Origin: Janthinobacterium silvisoli | GTDB taxonomy: Bacteria; Pseudomonadota; Gammaproteobacteria; Burkholderiales; Burkholderiaceae_D | Length of the DNA: 64,000 nt | Assembly: GCF_014200725.1 (NCBI RefSeq) | Contig: NZ_JACHCL010000002.1 | Location: 248,001 to 312,000, forward strand | Reading direction: 5' to 3' | In this document: positions 35,912 through 44,561 of the stretch, in pieces | Numbering within the stretch: position 1 is the first letter of the stretch | Layout: every line of letters starts with the position of its first letter | The notes under the pieces: model-generated | Databases searched by the model: none | Seen by the model: the letters and a program-made list of their open reading frames with translations, nothing else | What the model was told of the DNA's origin: nothing | Made by a program: the position numbers and the translations under genes

Positions 35912-35939
35912 AAAAAAAATCCCCGGAGACCGAGGATTT
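35912..35939 (-). terminator. Terminator after the cold-shock gene
   Basis: A stem AAATCCCCGG (35917-35926) with CCGAGGATTT (35930-35939, one mismatch or wobble) is followed by eight T residues on the minus strand. It lies 25 bases past the cold-shock gene stop. Confidence 0.8.
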
Positions 35940-35963
35940 CTTTATTTCGTTTGATCCAGCGTA

Positions 35964-36167
35964 TTACAGTGGCTGAATGTTCGAAGCTTGCTTGCCTTTA
36001 GGGCCAGCGGTCACTTCAAAAGAAACGCGTTGGTTCTCTTGCAGGGACTTGAAGCCGTTCGACTGGATAGCCGAGAAGTGAGCGAACAGATCTTCGCCGC
36101 CTTCGTCAGGGGTAATAAAGCCGAAACCCTTCGAATCATTGAACCATTTTACGATGCCAGTTGCCAT
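35964..36167 (-). CDS. Cold-shock domain protein
   Basis: This 67-residue CspA-family RNA chaperone has RNP1 KGFGFITP and RNP2 DLFAHFSAI. It starts [18 protein letters not shown] and ends ASNIQPL. Such proteins bind single-stranded RNA and melt structures. The gene has a long AT-rich upstream region (36168 to about 36320), typical of cold-shock leader RNAs. A terminator follows the stop. Confidence 0.95.
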   Translation of the reverse strand: MATGIVKWFNDSKGFGFITPDEGGEDLFAHFSAIQSNGFKSLQENQRVSFEVTAGPKGKQASNIQPL

Positions 36168-36492
36168 TACAATTTCCTATTTCAGTTAAGTTGGGCTTGC
36201 GCCCGTTATATCGTTTGAAGCAAGAAAGAAATGACAGACAAACTGCACTACTACCTCGAATCCAACGATGGCCAATTATACCAACAAAACTGAGAAAAAC
36301 CATTTTTTCGCAAAATAAACTTGCGAACACTACTTTAATAGCCGTATCTCTGTCTTGCGGCGCCCTGTACCAGCGGCATGGAGACACTATATCTCAATCC
36401 GTCGCGCGCACGCTTTGCGTTATATCAAATGTATTAATTTGACCACGCCACACCGCAAGCGAGATCAAACGGCACGCATTCCAGCGGATAAG
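36168..36492. other. Cold-shock leader and spacer
   Basis: About 325 AT-rich bases upstream of the cold-shock gene and downstream of the Hpt gene. The part next to the cold-shock start is probably its untranslated leader, but no conserved cold box was confidently recognised. No gene is supported. Confidence 0.5.
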
Positions 36493-36855
36493 TCAGGCCT
36501 GATAAGTAGGCGCGGCCGCATCGCGCGCCGCCCACTGCAGCAAGTCGCTCACCTGGGCACTCAGTGCAGGCCATTCTGCCAGCACGTCGCCCGGCTCGTT
36601 GAGCAGGCCACGCACCAGCTGCTCCAGGCGCCGGCACTCCTGGCCCAGCGCGGCAAAGCCGAAGGTAGAGGCCGAGCCGGCCACCGCGTGCAAGGCGCGG
36701 TGCAGCGCCGTCAGTGGTTCCAGCCGCGGGCCTTCCGTTTCGCAGCGCTCACGCGCCGTGGAGATCGCTTGCATCAAGCCAGGCACGCCGGCGGCATACT
36801 TGTCATTCAATGCCCGCAAGCGGGCGCGGAAATCCGGGTCGATCAAGGTAGCCAT
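36493..36855 (-). CDS. Histidine phosphotransfer (Hpt) domain protein
   Basis: This 120-residue single Hpt domain receives or passes phosphoryl groups in a multistep phosphorelay. The phosphorylatable histidine is in the motif LHAVAGSASTFGF (about residue 57), matching H-x-[LV]-x-G-S-A-x-x-F-G. It starts MATLIDPDFRARLR with a GAGGA site; the frame is open to 37140 inside upp and that part was rejected. The upp stop is 35 bases upstream, so the gene is probably cotranscribed with upp, but no kinase or response regulator is adjacent. Confidence 0.85.
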   Translation of the reverse strand: MATLIDPDFRARLRALNDKYAAGVPGLMQAISTARERCETEGPRLEPLTALHRALHAVAGSASTFGFAALGQECRRLEQLVRGLLNEPGDVLAEWPALSAQVSDLLQWAARDAAAPTYQA

Positions 36856-36890
36856 GGCAATCCTCGCAAGCGATGTCGATATAGGTATGA

Positions 36891-37541
36891 TTACTTGGTG
36901 CCGAAGATACGGTCGCCCGCATCGCCCAGACCAGGCACGATGTACGCGTGGTCGTCCAGGTGCGAATCGAGTGCAGCCGTAAACATCTTGACGTTCGGAT
37001 GCGCCTTCTGGAACACGGTCACGCCTTCCGGTGCGGCGACCAGCGACAGGAAAACGATTTGTTCGTCGCTCACACCGCGTTTTTTCAGTACGTCGACCGC
37101 ATACACGGCCGAGTTGCCGGTCGCCACCATCGGGTCGCACAGGATAAAGGTACGCTCATTGAGATCCGGCAGGCGCACCAGGTATTCCACTGGCAAATGG
37201 GTGGCAGGGTCGCGGTAGACGCCAATATGGCCCACGCGGGCCGATGGCAGCAAGTTCAGCAAGCCATCGCTCATGCCGATACCGGCGCGCAGGATGGGCA
37301 CGACGACCAATTTCTTGCCAGCAATAACGGGGGCATCGATAGTCATCAGGGGGGTCTTGATTTCACGGGTGGTCAGCGGCAGGTCGCGTGTGATCTCATA
37401 GCCCATCAGCAGGGTGATTTCTTTCAACAGCTCGCGGAAGGTGCGCGTCGACGTGTCGTGCTCGCGCATATGGCTCAGCTTGTGCTGGATCAGCGGATGG
37501 TCGGTGATGAAAAGATTGGGGAAGCGCGGATCTTGTTTCAT
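36891..37541 (-). CDS. upp: Uracil phosphoribosyltransferase
   Basis: This 216-residue enzyme salvages uracil to UMP with PRPP. Family segments: [39 protein letters not shown] (the PRPP site) and [17 protein letters not shown] at the end. The start at 37541 ([19 protein letters not shown]) is the family N-terminus; the open frame to 37589 was rejected. An Hpt gene follows 35 bases later. Confidence 0.96.
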   Translation of the reverse strand: MKQDPRFPNLFITDHPLIQHKLSHMREHDTSTRTFRELLKEITLLMGYEITRDLPLTTREIKTPLMTIDAPVIAGKKLVVVPILRAGIGMSDGLLNLLPSARVGHIGVYRDPATHLPVEYLVRLPDLNERTFILCDPMVATGNSAVYAVDVLKKRGVSDEQIVFLSLVAAPEGVTVFQKAHPNVKMFTAALDSHLDDHAYIVPGLGDAGDRIFGTK

Positions 37542-37694
37542 ATTGTTTTTTCTCTTTGTTACGGGCGCGGCGGGATATCTGCACCGCAAGTGCGCCAGAC
37601 GTCGATAAAATAATGGATTGCAGCATTATCCCAGTCCACCGCATGCCTGTGGCCGGAATTTTCAAAATAATTGCATGCCAGATTGGCGTTAACA

Positions 37695-39386
37695 TCAATA
37701 TTCGCGCAAGGCCCGCGCCAGTATGGCGGCGCAATCTATGCCTTCAGGCAAGCGTCCATACGCCCCGCCCGGCGCCTGCACCAGCCTTGATAACACGAAC
37801 GCCTGGGCGACATAGGGCGGCGCATGGCGCAGCAGCAAAGCGGCCTGCACGGCCAGCACGATGCGTTCGGCCAGCCGCCGCGCGCCGAATTCATCGGATT
37901 GCGGGCCCTCCAGGTCGGCCAGCAGATGATTCCGATATGCAACAAAAGCGGCATCACCCTCGCCTGCCAGCGCCAGTTCGGCCTGCAATGCGTCGCGCGC
38001 GGCGGGCGACTTGCCAAACGCGCGCAATACGTCCAGGCACATCACATTGCCCGAACCTTCCCAGATCGAATTGACGGGCAGTTCACGGTACAAGCGGGCC
38101 AGCGGCGCGTCTTCCACGTAGCCGGTGCCGCCCAGCACTTCCATCGCTTCCGCCCCAAAGCCGGGACCGCGCTTGCAGATCCAGTATTTGCCGGCCGGCG
38201 TCAGCACCCGCGCCAGCACGGCTTGCTGTTCATCATCCTTTTCATCGAAGCAGCGCGCCAGGCGCAAGGCGAACGCGGTGGCCGCTTCCGATTCCAGCGC
38301 CAGGTCGGCCAGCACGTTCTGCATCAGCGACTGCTCCACCAGCGGCTTGCCGAACACGGCCCGCTGGCGCGCGTGGTGCAGCGCCTGCGTCAAGGCGGCG
38401 CGCATGATGCCCGTGCTGCCCAGCACGCAATCGAGGCGCGTGTGGCTGGCCATTTCCAGGATGGTCGGGATGCCCCTGCCCTGCGCACCCACCAGCCAGC
38501 CATACGCCCCCGTAAATTCCACTTCCGACGAGGCGTTCGACCGGTTGCCCAGTTTATCTTTCAGGCGCTGCACACGGATCTGGTTGCGGCTGCCATCGGG
38601 CAGGAAGCGGGGCACGAAAAAGCACGACAGGCCGGCACTGCTGCCGCTGTCCGTTTGCGCCAGGATCAAATGGGCGTCGCTTTGCGGCACCGAAAAAAAC
38701 CATTTATGGCCGACGATGCGCCAGACGTGTTCGGCCTGCTCGCCAAACAGCGCCTGCGCCTCAGGCAAGGGCACGGGCTCGGCGTGTGTCGTATTGCTGC
38801 GCACATCGGAGCCGCCCTGTTTTTCCGTCATGCCCATGCCGATCAGTGCGCCCCGTTTCTGCTCCACCGGCAGGGAACGGGGATCGTACTCGCGCGAGAG
38901 GATCTTTGGCAGCCAGCGCGCGGCGATCTGCGGCAAATGCGTGGCCAGGCGCAGCGCCGGCACCGACGCATACGTCATCGTCACCGGACATTGCGTGCCG
39001 TTTTCCACCTGCCCCACTAATAGATAGGTCGCCGCGCGCGCCACCTGGGCGCCCGGCCCCGGCACGGCCCACGGCGCGCTATGGGCGCCGGCGCCGATCA
39101 GGATCGCCATCAACTCATGCCAGGCAGGGTGGAACAGCACTTCATCGATGCGCCGTCCCGCGCGGTCGAACTGCTGCAATTGCGGCGTGTGGATATTGGC
39201 CAGCCGCGCCAGCGCCAGGGTGTCGGCGCACCCCAGCTTTTCGCCCAGGGCCGTCAATTCCGGCAGCGCCGCACCACCGCCCTCGCGCAAGACCGCCTCG
39301 ATCAGGGCCGGGTCGCAGGCAAACAGATTCACGTTCTCGAAGGGCGTGGCCTGGTTGAAAACTTCATGCGTGTCGTAAGCATTCAT
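37695..39386 (-). CDS. AidB-like acyl-CoA dehydrogenase
   Basis: This 563-residue flavoprotein of the acyl-CoA dehydrogenase family belongs to the AidB branch, which includes the E. coli DNA-alkylation-response protein of unclear reaction. Segments: MTEKQGGSDVRSNTTHA, HKWFFSVPQSDAHLILAQ, KDKLGNRSNASSEVEF, and GPGFGAEAMEVLGGTGYVEDAPLARLYRELPVNSIWEGSGNVMCLD (read in parts). These match AidB closely. The length is typical of that subgroup (540-560). The start at 39386 (MNAYDTHEVFNQATP) has a GGAGA site; the open frame to 39491 was rejected. No alkylation-response operon is adjacent. Confidence 0.88.
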   Translation of the reverse strand: MNAYDTHEVFNQATPFENVNLFACDPALIEAVLREGGGAALPELTALGEKLGCADTLALARLANIHTPQLQQFDRAGRRIDEVLFHPAWHELMAILIGAGAHSAPWAVPGPGAQVARAATYLLVGQVENGTQCPVTMTYASVPALRLATHLPQIAARWLPKILSREYDPRSLPVEQKRGALIGMGMTEKQGGSDVRSNTTHAEPVPLPEAQALFGEQAEHVWRIVGHKWFFSVPQSDAHLILAQTDSGSSAGLSCFFVPRFLPDGSRNQIRVQRLKDKLGNRSNASSEVEFTGAYGWLVGAQGRGIPTILEMASHTRLDCVLGSTGIMRAALTQALHHARQRAVFGKPLVEQSLMQNVLADLALESEAATAFALRLARCFDEKDDEQQAVLARVLTPAGKYWICKRGPGFGAEAMEVLGGTGYVEDAPLARLYRELPVNSIWEGSGNVMCLDVLRAFGKSPAARDALQAELALAGEGDAAFVAYRNHLLADLEGPQSDEFGARRLAERIVLAVQAALLLRHAPPYVAQAFVLSRLVQAPGGAYGRLPEGIDCAAILARALREY

Positions 39387-39749
39387 GGCGGGTCTCCGGT
39401 GCGGTTTGCTATCATGGCGCCCTTGCCAGGGTGGGCAGAGGGCAAAAAACCGTCTGCCAGCCAGACTAGCGCAAAGACCAGGCCAGGGCAAGCGGCTTGC
39501 CGTGCCGCCCGTCGCATCCGGTTTTTCAGGAAAAGAAAGTCATATTTATGAAATCGACCCGTGCAACCTGAAGGAATGTTGCTTTATTTCATGTAATCAG
39601 GGTCTTTTCAATGATACATTTCGTCTGGATCACCCAACATTTGATAGGGCAAGCAGACGGCAAGCTGCAATAAAGATGGTGTGAATTTCCTGGCCAGCCC
39701 GCCCAATGCAGGGTGGCCAATACTGAACGATAAGGTAAAAGCCAGCACG
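39387..39749. other. aidB-like/GGDEF-EAL intergenic region
   Basis: About 360 bases between divergent genes, AT-rich from about 39530 to 39690. No small gene, terminator or clear operator was recognised. A GTG-started extension of the downstream gene (39681) is possible but has no better ribosome site than the ATG at 39750. Confidence 0.45.
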
Positions 39750-41489
39750 ATGTTTTCCAGTACCCCATCCGCCGCCCACCGCGAGGCTCGCCCTGAGTTG
39801 GATAACCTCATGGAAGAGGCAGGCGACATCGTGTTCCGGCTCGATGCGGACGGCGTGATCCTGTTTGCCAGCCGCCGCGCAGCCACGTTGTTCGGAGCGC
39901 CGGCCGGCCTGGCCGGCCAGGCATTACTGCCGTTGGCCACGGAAGCGTCGCGCGCAGCACTGCAAGCCGCCCTGGAAGACGCCCTGGAAGAACCAGGCCG
40001 CCTGGAAGTGCGCCTGCAGACGCCAGACCAGGAAATCTGGTTCGAATTGCGCCTGTCTTCGTATGTCAGCCAGGCCGGCATCGCCGAACTGCTGGTGGTC
40101 GGGCGCGATACGTCGGCCCAGCACAACACGGAAGAACGCCTGCGCCACATGGCCACGCACGACGCGCTGACGGGCTTGCCGAACCGCTTGCTGCTGTCGG
40201 ACCGCATCCGCATGGTGATCGCCCAGGCTGCGCGCTCGGGCCAGGGCTTCTCGGTGGCCACCATCGGCCTCGATGGTTTTAAAAAGGTCAACGATGGCCT
40301 GGGCCACCCGGTCGGCGACGCCGTGCTGCGCCTGGCCGCCGCGCGCCTGCGCAAGACCCTGCGCGACAGCGATACCCTGGCTCGCGTGGGCGGCGACGAA
40401 TTTGTTGCGGTCCTGCCTGGAAGCGCTACCGACGCGCAGATCAAGCTGGTCACGGGGCGTCTGCTGGCCACCTTGCAGGCGCCGTTCGAAGTCGATGGCC
40501 ACACCATCTATGTCGGCGCCTCGGTCGGCGTATCGATTTACCCGCTGCATGCGGAAGACGAAGTGCGCCTGGTTGCCCTTGCCGACGCGGCCATGTCGCG
40601 CGCCAAGGAAACCGGCAAGGCCCGCTGCCTGGTCTACAGCCCACGCTTGAATAGCCCGTCCGAACACGACATTTCGCTGGAAGCGGCCATGTTCCAGGCC
40701 GTGCGCGAAGGCGAATTCCTACTGTACTACCAGCCCATCGTCGATGCGCATACGCGCCAGATCCAGGGTTTCGAGACCTTGATGCGCTGGAAGCACCCTA
40801 CCCTGGGCCTGGTGCCACCCGTGCGCTTCATTCCGATCGCCGAAGCAAACGGCTTGATCAACCTGCTGGGCGCCTGGGCGCTGAAGGCAGCCTGCGTGCA
40901 GCTCAAGCAATTCCAGGAAGTGGCGCAGCGGGCGCTGTATATTTCAGTCAATATCAGTCCGCGCCAGTTCCGCAACGACAAATTCCTCGACGTGCTCGAT
41001 GACGCCATCACGTTTTCAGGTTTGTCCGGAGACCACCTGGTGCTGGAGATCACGGAAGGCACCTTGATGATCGATCCCGTGCATGCTGAAACCATCCTCG
41101 GTAAAATGACGGAACGCCGTGCCCGCATCGCCATCGACGATTTCGGCACCGGCTATTCATCGCTGGCCTATCTCAAGCGCTTCCCTATTTCCGTGCTGAA
41201 GATAGACCGCACCTTTATCAAGGATTTACCGGAGTCCAGCAAGGACGCGGCGATCTGCAATACCATCCTCGACCTGGCCAAGCACTTGAATCTATCGGTG
41301 GTGGCAGAGGGCGTGGAAACCGAGGAACAGATGCATTTCATGGAATCACGCGGCTGCCACTATATACAAGGCTACCTGACAGGCAAACCGATGCCGGCCC
41401 ATGCCGCACTGGCGGCACTGAGCGAAAAAACCTATGCGGCGCTGGTCTCCGTGCCGTCAGACTATGAACTGCGCGGAGGCGTGTCATGA
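39750..41489 (+). CDS. PAS-GGDEF-EAL cyclic-di-GMP turnover protein
   Basis: This 579-residue cytoplasmic protein contains a PAS-like sensor (about 20-125), a GGDEF domain with intact GGDEF (214-218) and an I-site RDSD (205-208) five residues earlier, and an EAL domain with ETL (342-344) in the EAL position, NISPRQF, EITEG, IDDFGTGYSS and EGVETEEQ. Both the cyclase and phosphodiesterase halves keep key residues, so it may do either reaction, or be a GTP-regulated phosphodiesterase. No membrane segment is present. Its stop overlaps the start of the HDOD gene by 4 bases, so the two are coupled and probably act in one pathway. Confidence 0.93.
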   Translation: MFSSTPSAAHREARPELDNLMEEAGDIVFRLDADGVILFASRRAATLFGAPAGLAGQALLPLATEASRAALQAALEDALEEPGRLEVRLQTPDQEIWFELRLSSYVSQAGIAELLVVGRDTSAQHNTEERLRHMATHDALTGLPNRLLLSDRIRMVIAQAARSGQGFSVATIGLDGFKKVNDGLGHPVGDAVLRLAAARLRKTLRDSDTLARVGGDEFVAVLPGSATDAQIKLVTGRLLATLQAPFEVDGHTIYVGASVGVSIYPLHAEDEVRLVALADAAMSRAKETGKARCLVYSPRLNSPSEHDISLEAAMFQAVREGEFLLYYQPIVDAHTRQIQGFETLMRWKHPTLGLVPPVRFIPIAEANGLINLLGAWALKAACVQLKQFQEVAQRALYISVNISPRQFRNDKFLDVLDDAITFSGLSGDHLVLEITEGTLMIDPVHAETILGKMTERRARIAIDDFGTGYSSLAYLKRFPISVLKIDRTFIKDLPESSKDAAICNTILDLAKHLNLSVVAEGVETEEQMHFMESRGCHYIQGYLTGKPMPAHAALAALSEKTYAALVSVPSDYELRGGVS

Positions 41490-42982
41490 ATCCAGGCCAC
41501 TACACGGCGCCGACGCAACTCGGCAAGAACACCCTGGAACTGCTATGGGCGCGCACGCGCCAGCAAGGCGACATGCCCGGCTTCGCCAAGGCCATCAGCG
41601 CCATCCTGGGCGCCATGCGCGGCGAGGATGACCACGAATTCGACATGACGCAAACGGTGCTGTCGGACCCTGTCCTGACGCACAAGGTGCTACGCCTGGC
41701 CAACAGCGGCATGTATTCGGCCTTCGGCCAGCGCGTCAACACGGTCTCGAAAGCCGTACTGGTGCTGGGCATCGACGCCATCGGCCACCTGGCGCTGGGC
41801 CTGAAACTGATCGAAGAACTGTCGCAAGCCACGCCAGACTCGGTCAGCGCCCACGTCGAAATGGAAAAGGCCGTGCTGGCCGGCATGGTGGCGCAGCAGG
41901 TGGCCACCAGCGCCGGCAGCCTGCAAGCCGAACAGGCCGTAGTCTGCTCCATGCTGCACACCCTGGGCCGCATGATGGTGACGTTTTACATGACCGATTT
42001 CTGGGCCCGCATGCAGGCGCATGCAGGCCCCGGCAATGAAGCGGCGGCCGCACGTGAAATCCTCGGCCTGTCGCTGCCCGAAGTGGGTTACGCCACGGCC
42101 GCCCACTGGGGCTTGCCGCAGCATTTGATCAGCGGCATGCGTCCGCTGGAGGCGGTCGCGTCAGACACGCCAGCCACCGGCGCCGACTGGATGGCGGGCC
42201 TGTCCACCATGGCCGCACGCTGCGCCGATTCGCTGTGGCATGACGATGCCGCCGGTGCAGAACAGGTGCATGCGCTGATCGAGAATTATTCGGGCATGCT
42301 GGGCATCGAAGTGGGCGACCTGGGTGAGGCGGTGGAAAAAGCCAAGGCGATGGCCGCCGCCGACCTGTCGATCGCCCCGCTGTCGAAACCGGCCGAGCGA
42401 CGCGCACAGCAGCTGGCGTCGACGCGTTTGCGGGCCGAAGGCAACCGCATCCTGATCAGCGGTCTGGCCGACCTGCGCGGCGCCATCGGCAGCGCCACGC
42501 CGGGACAGATGGTGTCGATGGCGCTCGAAACGCTGCACCAGGGCTTTGACTTTTCGCGCTCGGTGGCCTTCGTGCGCAACCACAAGGATCATTTGTATTC
42601 AGCCCGCATCAGCATGGGCGAAGGCATGGCCGGCCTGCAGGATTTGATGGTGTTTGGCGACGCGTATGAACCGAACGTGTTTCATGCGGCCCTCAATAGC
42701 GACCGCGTGATCTTCATCGACAATGCGCGCGACCCCAAATTTGCCGCCAAGCTGCCGCAATGGTGGAAGTCCACCCTGTCGGAAGCGCGCAGCTTCGTGG
42801 TGCTTCCCCTCTCGGCCAACGGCCATCCGACAGGATTTTTATATGGCGACTGGGACGACAGCTTCCCGGCTATCCAGCTGAACCAGACGGAATTCAACCT
42901 GATCAACGATATCCGGGCCTTGCTGGTGCAGTCGGTGGAGATGCGCCATCAACTGGAGCTAGTCGCCAATAAAGTGGCGTAG
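41486..42982 (+). CDS. HDOD domain protein with C-terminal GAF-like region
   Basis: This 498-residue cytoplasmic protein starts with an HDOD domain (about 15-215), recognised by KNTLELLWARTRQQGDMPGF, VLSDPVLTHKVLRLANSG and TVSKAVLVLGIDAIGHLALGL. HDOD proteins resemble HD domains without the catalytic residues and serve as signalling adaptors. The C-terminal half (about 315-495, with ALETLHQGFDFSRSVAFVRN and FVVLPLSANGHPTGFLYGDW) looks like a GAF domain. It overlaps the PAS-GGDEF-EAL gene by 4 bases, suggesting they work together in c-di-GMP signalling. Confidence 0.85.
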   Translation: MNPGHYTAPTQLGKNTLELLWARTRQQGDMPGFAKAISAILGAMRGEDDHEFDMTQTVLSDPVLTHKVLRLANSGMYSAFGQRVNTVSKAVLVLGIDAIGHLALGLKLIEELSQATPDSVSAHVEMEKAVLAGMVAQQVATSAGSLQAEQAVVCSMLHTLGRMMVTFYMTDFWARMQAHAGPGNEAAAAREILGLSLPEVGYATAAHWGLPQHLISGMRPLEAVASDTPATGADWMAGLSTMAARCADSLWHDDAAGAEQVHALIENYSGMLGIEVGDLGEAVEKAKAMAAADLSIAPLSKPAERRAQQLASTRLRAEGNRILISGLADLRGAIGSATPGQMVSMALETLHQGFDFSRSVAFVRNHKDHLYSARISMGEGMAGLQDLMVFGDAYEPNVFHAALNSDRVIFIDNARDPKFAAKLPQWWKSTLSEARSFVVLPLSANGHPTGFLYGDWDDSFPAIQLNQTEFNLINDIRALLVQSVEMRHQLELVANKVA

Positions 42983-43027
42983 GTCGGATTAGCGCGGCTT
43001 GACCGCGCGTAATCCGACGAACTTACA

Positions 43028-44122
43028 TTACTTCAGCTTCGGCGTATTCACCGTTACATCACCGCACTGCGCGCGGTGCATCAGTGCGTGGTCGATCAGC
43101 ACCAGGGCCAGCATGGCTTCGGCGATCGGCGTGGCGCGGATGCCGACACACGGGTCGTGGCGGCCGAAGGTTTCCACCATCACGGGATTACCCTCTTTAT
43201 CGATCGAACGGCGCGGCGTGCGGATCGACGAGGTGGGCTTGATGGCGATCGACACGCTGATATCTTGCCCGGTAGAAATACCTCCCAGCACGCCACCGGC
43301 GTTGTTGCCGATAAAACCGTCCGGCGTCAGTTCATCGCCATGTTCCGAGCCCTTTTGCGCCACGGAATCAAAACCGGCGCCGATTTCCACACCCTTGACG
43401 GCGTTGATGCCCATCATGGCGTAGGCGATATCAGCGTCCAGCTTGTCATAGATGGGCTGGCCCAGGCCGACCGGCACGTTTTGCGCAATTACGTCAATGC
43501 GGGCGCCGATGGAATCGCCGTCGCGGCGCAGCTGGTCCATCGCCGCTTCCATGCGCGCGATCAGGCCGGCGTCGCTACTGGCTGCAAAGAAAGGATTGGC
43601 GTGTACATGCTCCCAGGATTCAAACGGCACGGGAATATCGCCCAGCTGGCTCATGCAGCCCTTGAAAGTCGTGCCGTACTGCTGCAGCAGCCATTTCTTG
43701 GCGATCGCCGCCGCGCCCACCACGGGCGCCGTCAGGCGCGCCGACGAGCGGCCGCCGCCGCGCGGATCGCGTACGCCATATTTATGCCAATAGGTATAGT
43801 CTGCATGACCGGGGCGGAAGCTTTCCGCGATATTGCCGTAATCCTTGCTGCGCTGGTCTTCATTACGGATCAGCAGCGCGATCGGCGTACCGGTCGTCAC
43901 GCCCTGGTATACACCCGACAGTATCTCGACCGTATCGGATTCCTGGCGCTGCGTCACATGGCGTGAAGTACCCGGTTTGCGGCGGTCCAGTTCAGGCTGG
44001 ATATCGGCTTCCGACAAGACCAGGCCCGGTGGGCAGCCGTCGATCACGCAGCCGATGGCCGGGCCATGCGATTCGCCGAAAGTGGTAACAGTAAACAGCT
44101 TGCCAAATGAATTGCCGGACAT
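43028..44122 (-). CDS. aroC: Chorismate synthase
   Basis: This 364-residue FMN-dependent enzyme makes chorismate, the last step of the shikimate pathway. It starts [20 protein letters not shown] and has [46 protein letters not shown] and [16 protein letters not shown]. Length and motifs are complete. The start at 44122 has no visible Shine-Dalgarno; the frame is open to 44152. No other shikimate genes are adjacent. Confidence 0.97.
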   Translation of the reverse strand: MSGNSFGKLFTVTTFGESHGPAIGCVIDGCPPGLVLSEADIQPELDRRKPGTSRHVTQRQESDTVEILSGVYQGVTTGTPIALLIRNEDQRSKDYGNIAESFRPGHADYTYWHKYGVRDPRGGGRSSARLTAPVVGAAAIAKKWLLQQYGTTFKGCMSQLGDIPVPFESWEHVHANPFFAASSDAGLIARMEAAMDQLRRDGDSIGARIDVIAQNVPVGLGQPIYDKLDADIAYAMMGINAVKGVEIGAGFDSVAQKGSEHGDELTPDGFIGNNAGGVLGGISTGQDISVSIAIKPTSSIRTPRRSIDKEGNPVMVETFGRHDPCVGIRATPIAEAMLALVLIDHALMHRAQCGDVTVNTPKLK

Positions 44123-44469
44123 AATAGGAAAAAAGAAGACTGGAAAACCCAATTCTACCAGCCCGCAAGGTGCGCCAGACCGCTATCCCCATATTCTCTA
44201 CAGCATGTTGCAGGCAAATTGAAGAATCATTGCCTTAAAAATATCGAAATTCCGCTATCACAGTTGTATTTATGCCAGCGCAAAAATATTGCCCCACGGC
44301 ATAGATTTAAAAAAGCATAGTGCTTATTAAATCGCTATATACTTGAATGAGAGCGTATAACAACATCCCCGACATGCGGCTTTTATCGGGGCATGCAGCA
44401 AAGGTGCATCAAAAATGGCCAGAGAAGGTTCTGAATTTTTTTTGATTTTTGATATGCGCCGAGAGCACA
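44123..44469. other. aroC / response-regulator divergent region
   Basis: About 350 bases, markedly AT-rich at 44230-44345, with no supported gene. The AT-rich part probably holds the promoter of the downstream response regulator. Confidence 0.45.
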
Positions 44470-44519
44470 TCAGAAATGTCCAGGCCAAGGCGGTGCAACA
44501 ACGCCATGGACATTTCTGA
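44470..44519. promoter_or_regulatory. Perfect 13-bp inverted repeat upstream of the REC-GGDEF-EAL gene
   Basis: TCAGAAATGTCCA (44470-44482) is exactly inverted as TGGACATTTCTGA (44507-44519), with a 24-base centre that itself can pair GGCG with CGCC. It ends 42 bases before the ATG at 44562. It may be a folded 5' leader or a large two-site operator. No T-run follows, so it is not a standard terminator. Confidence 0.7.
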
Positions 44520-44561
44520 CGCACTCGCAAAAAATATCAAGTCATCCTGGAGAGCTACTAC

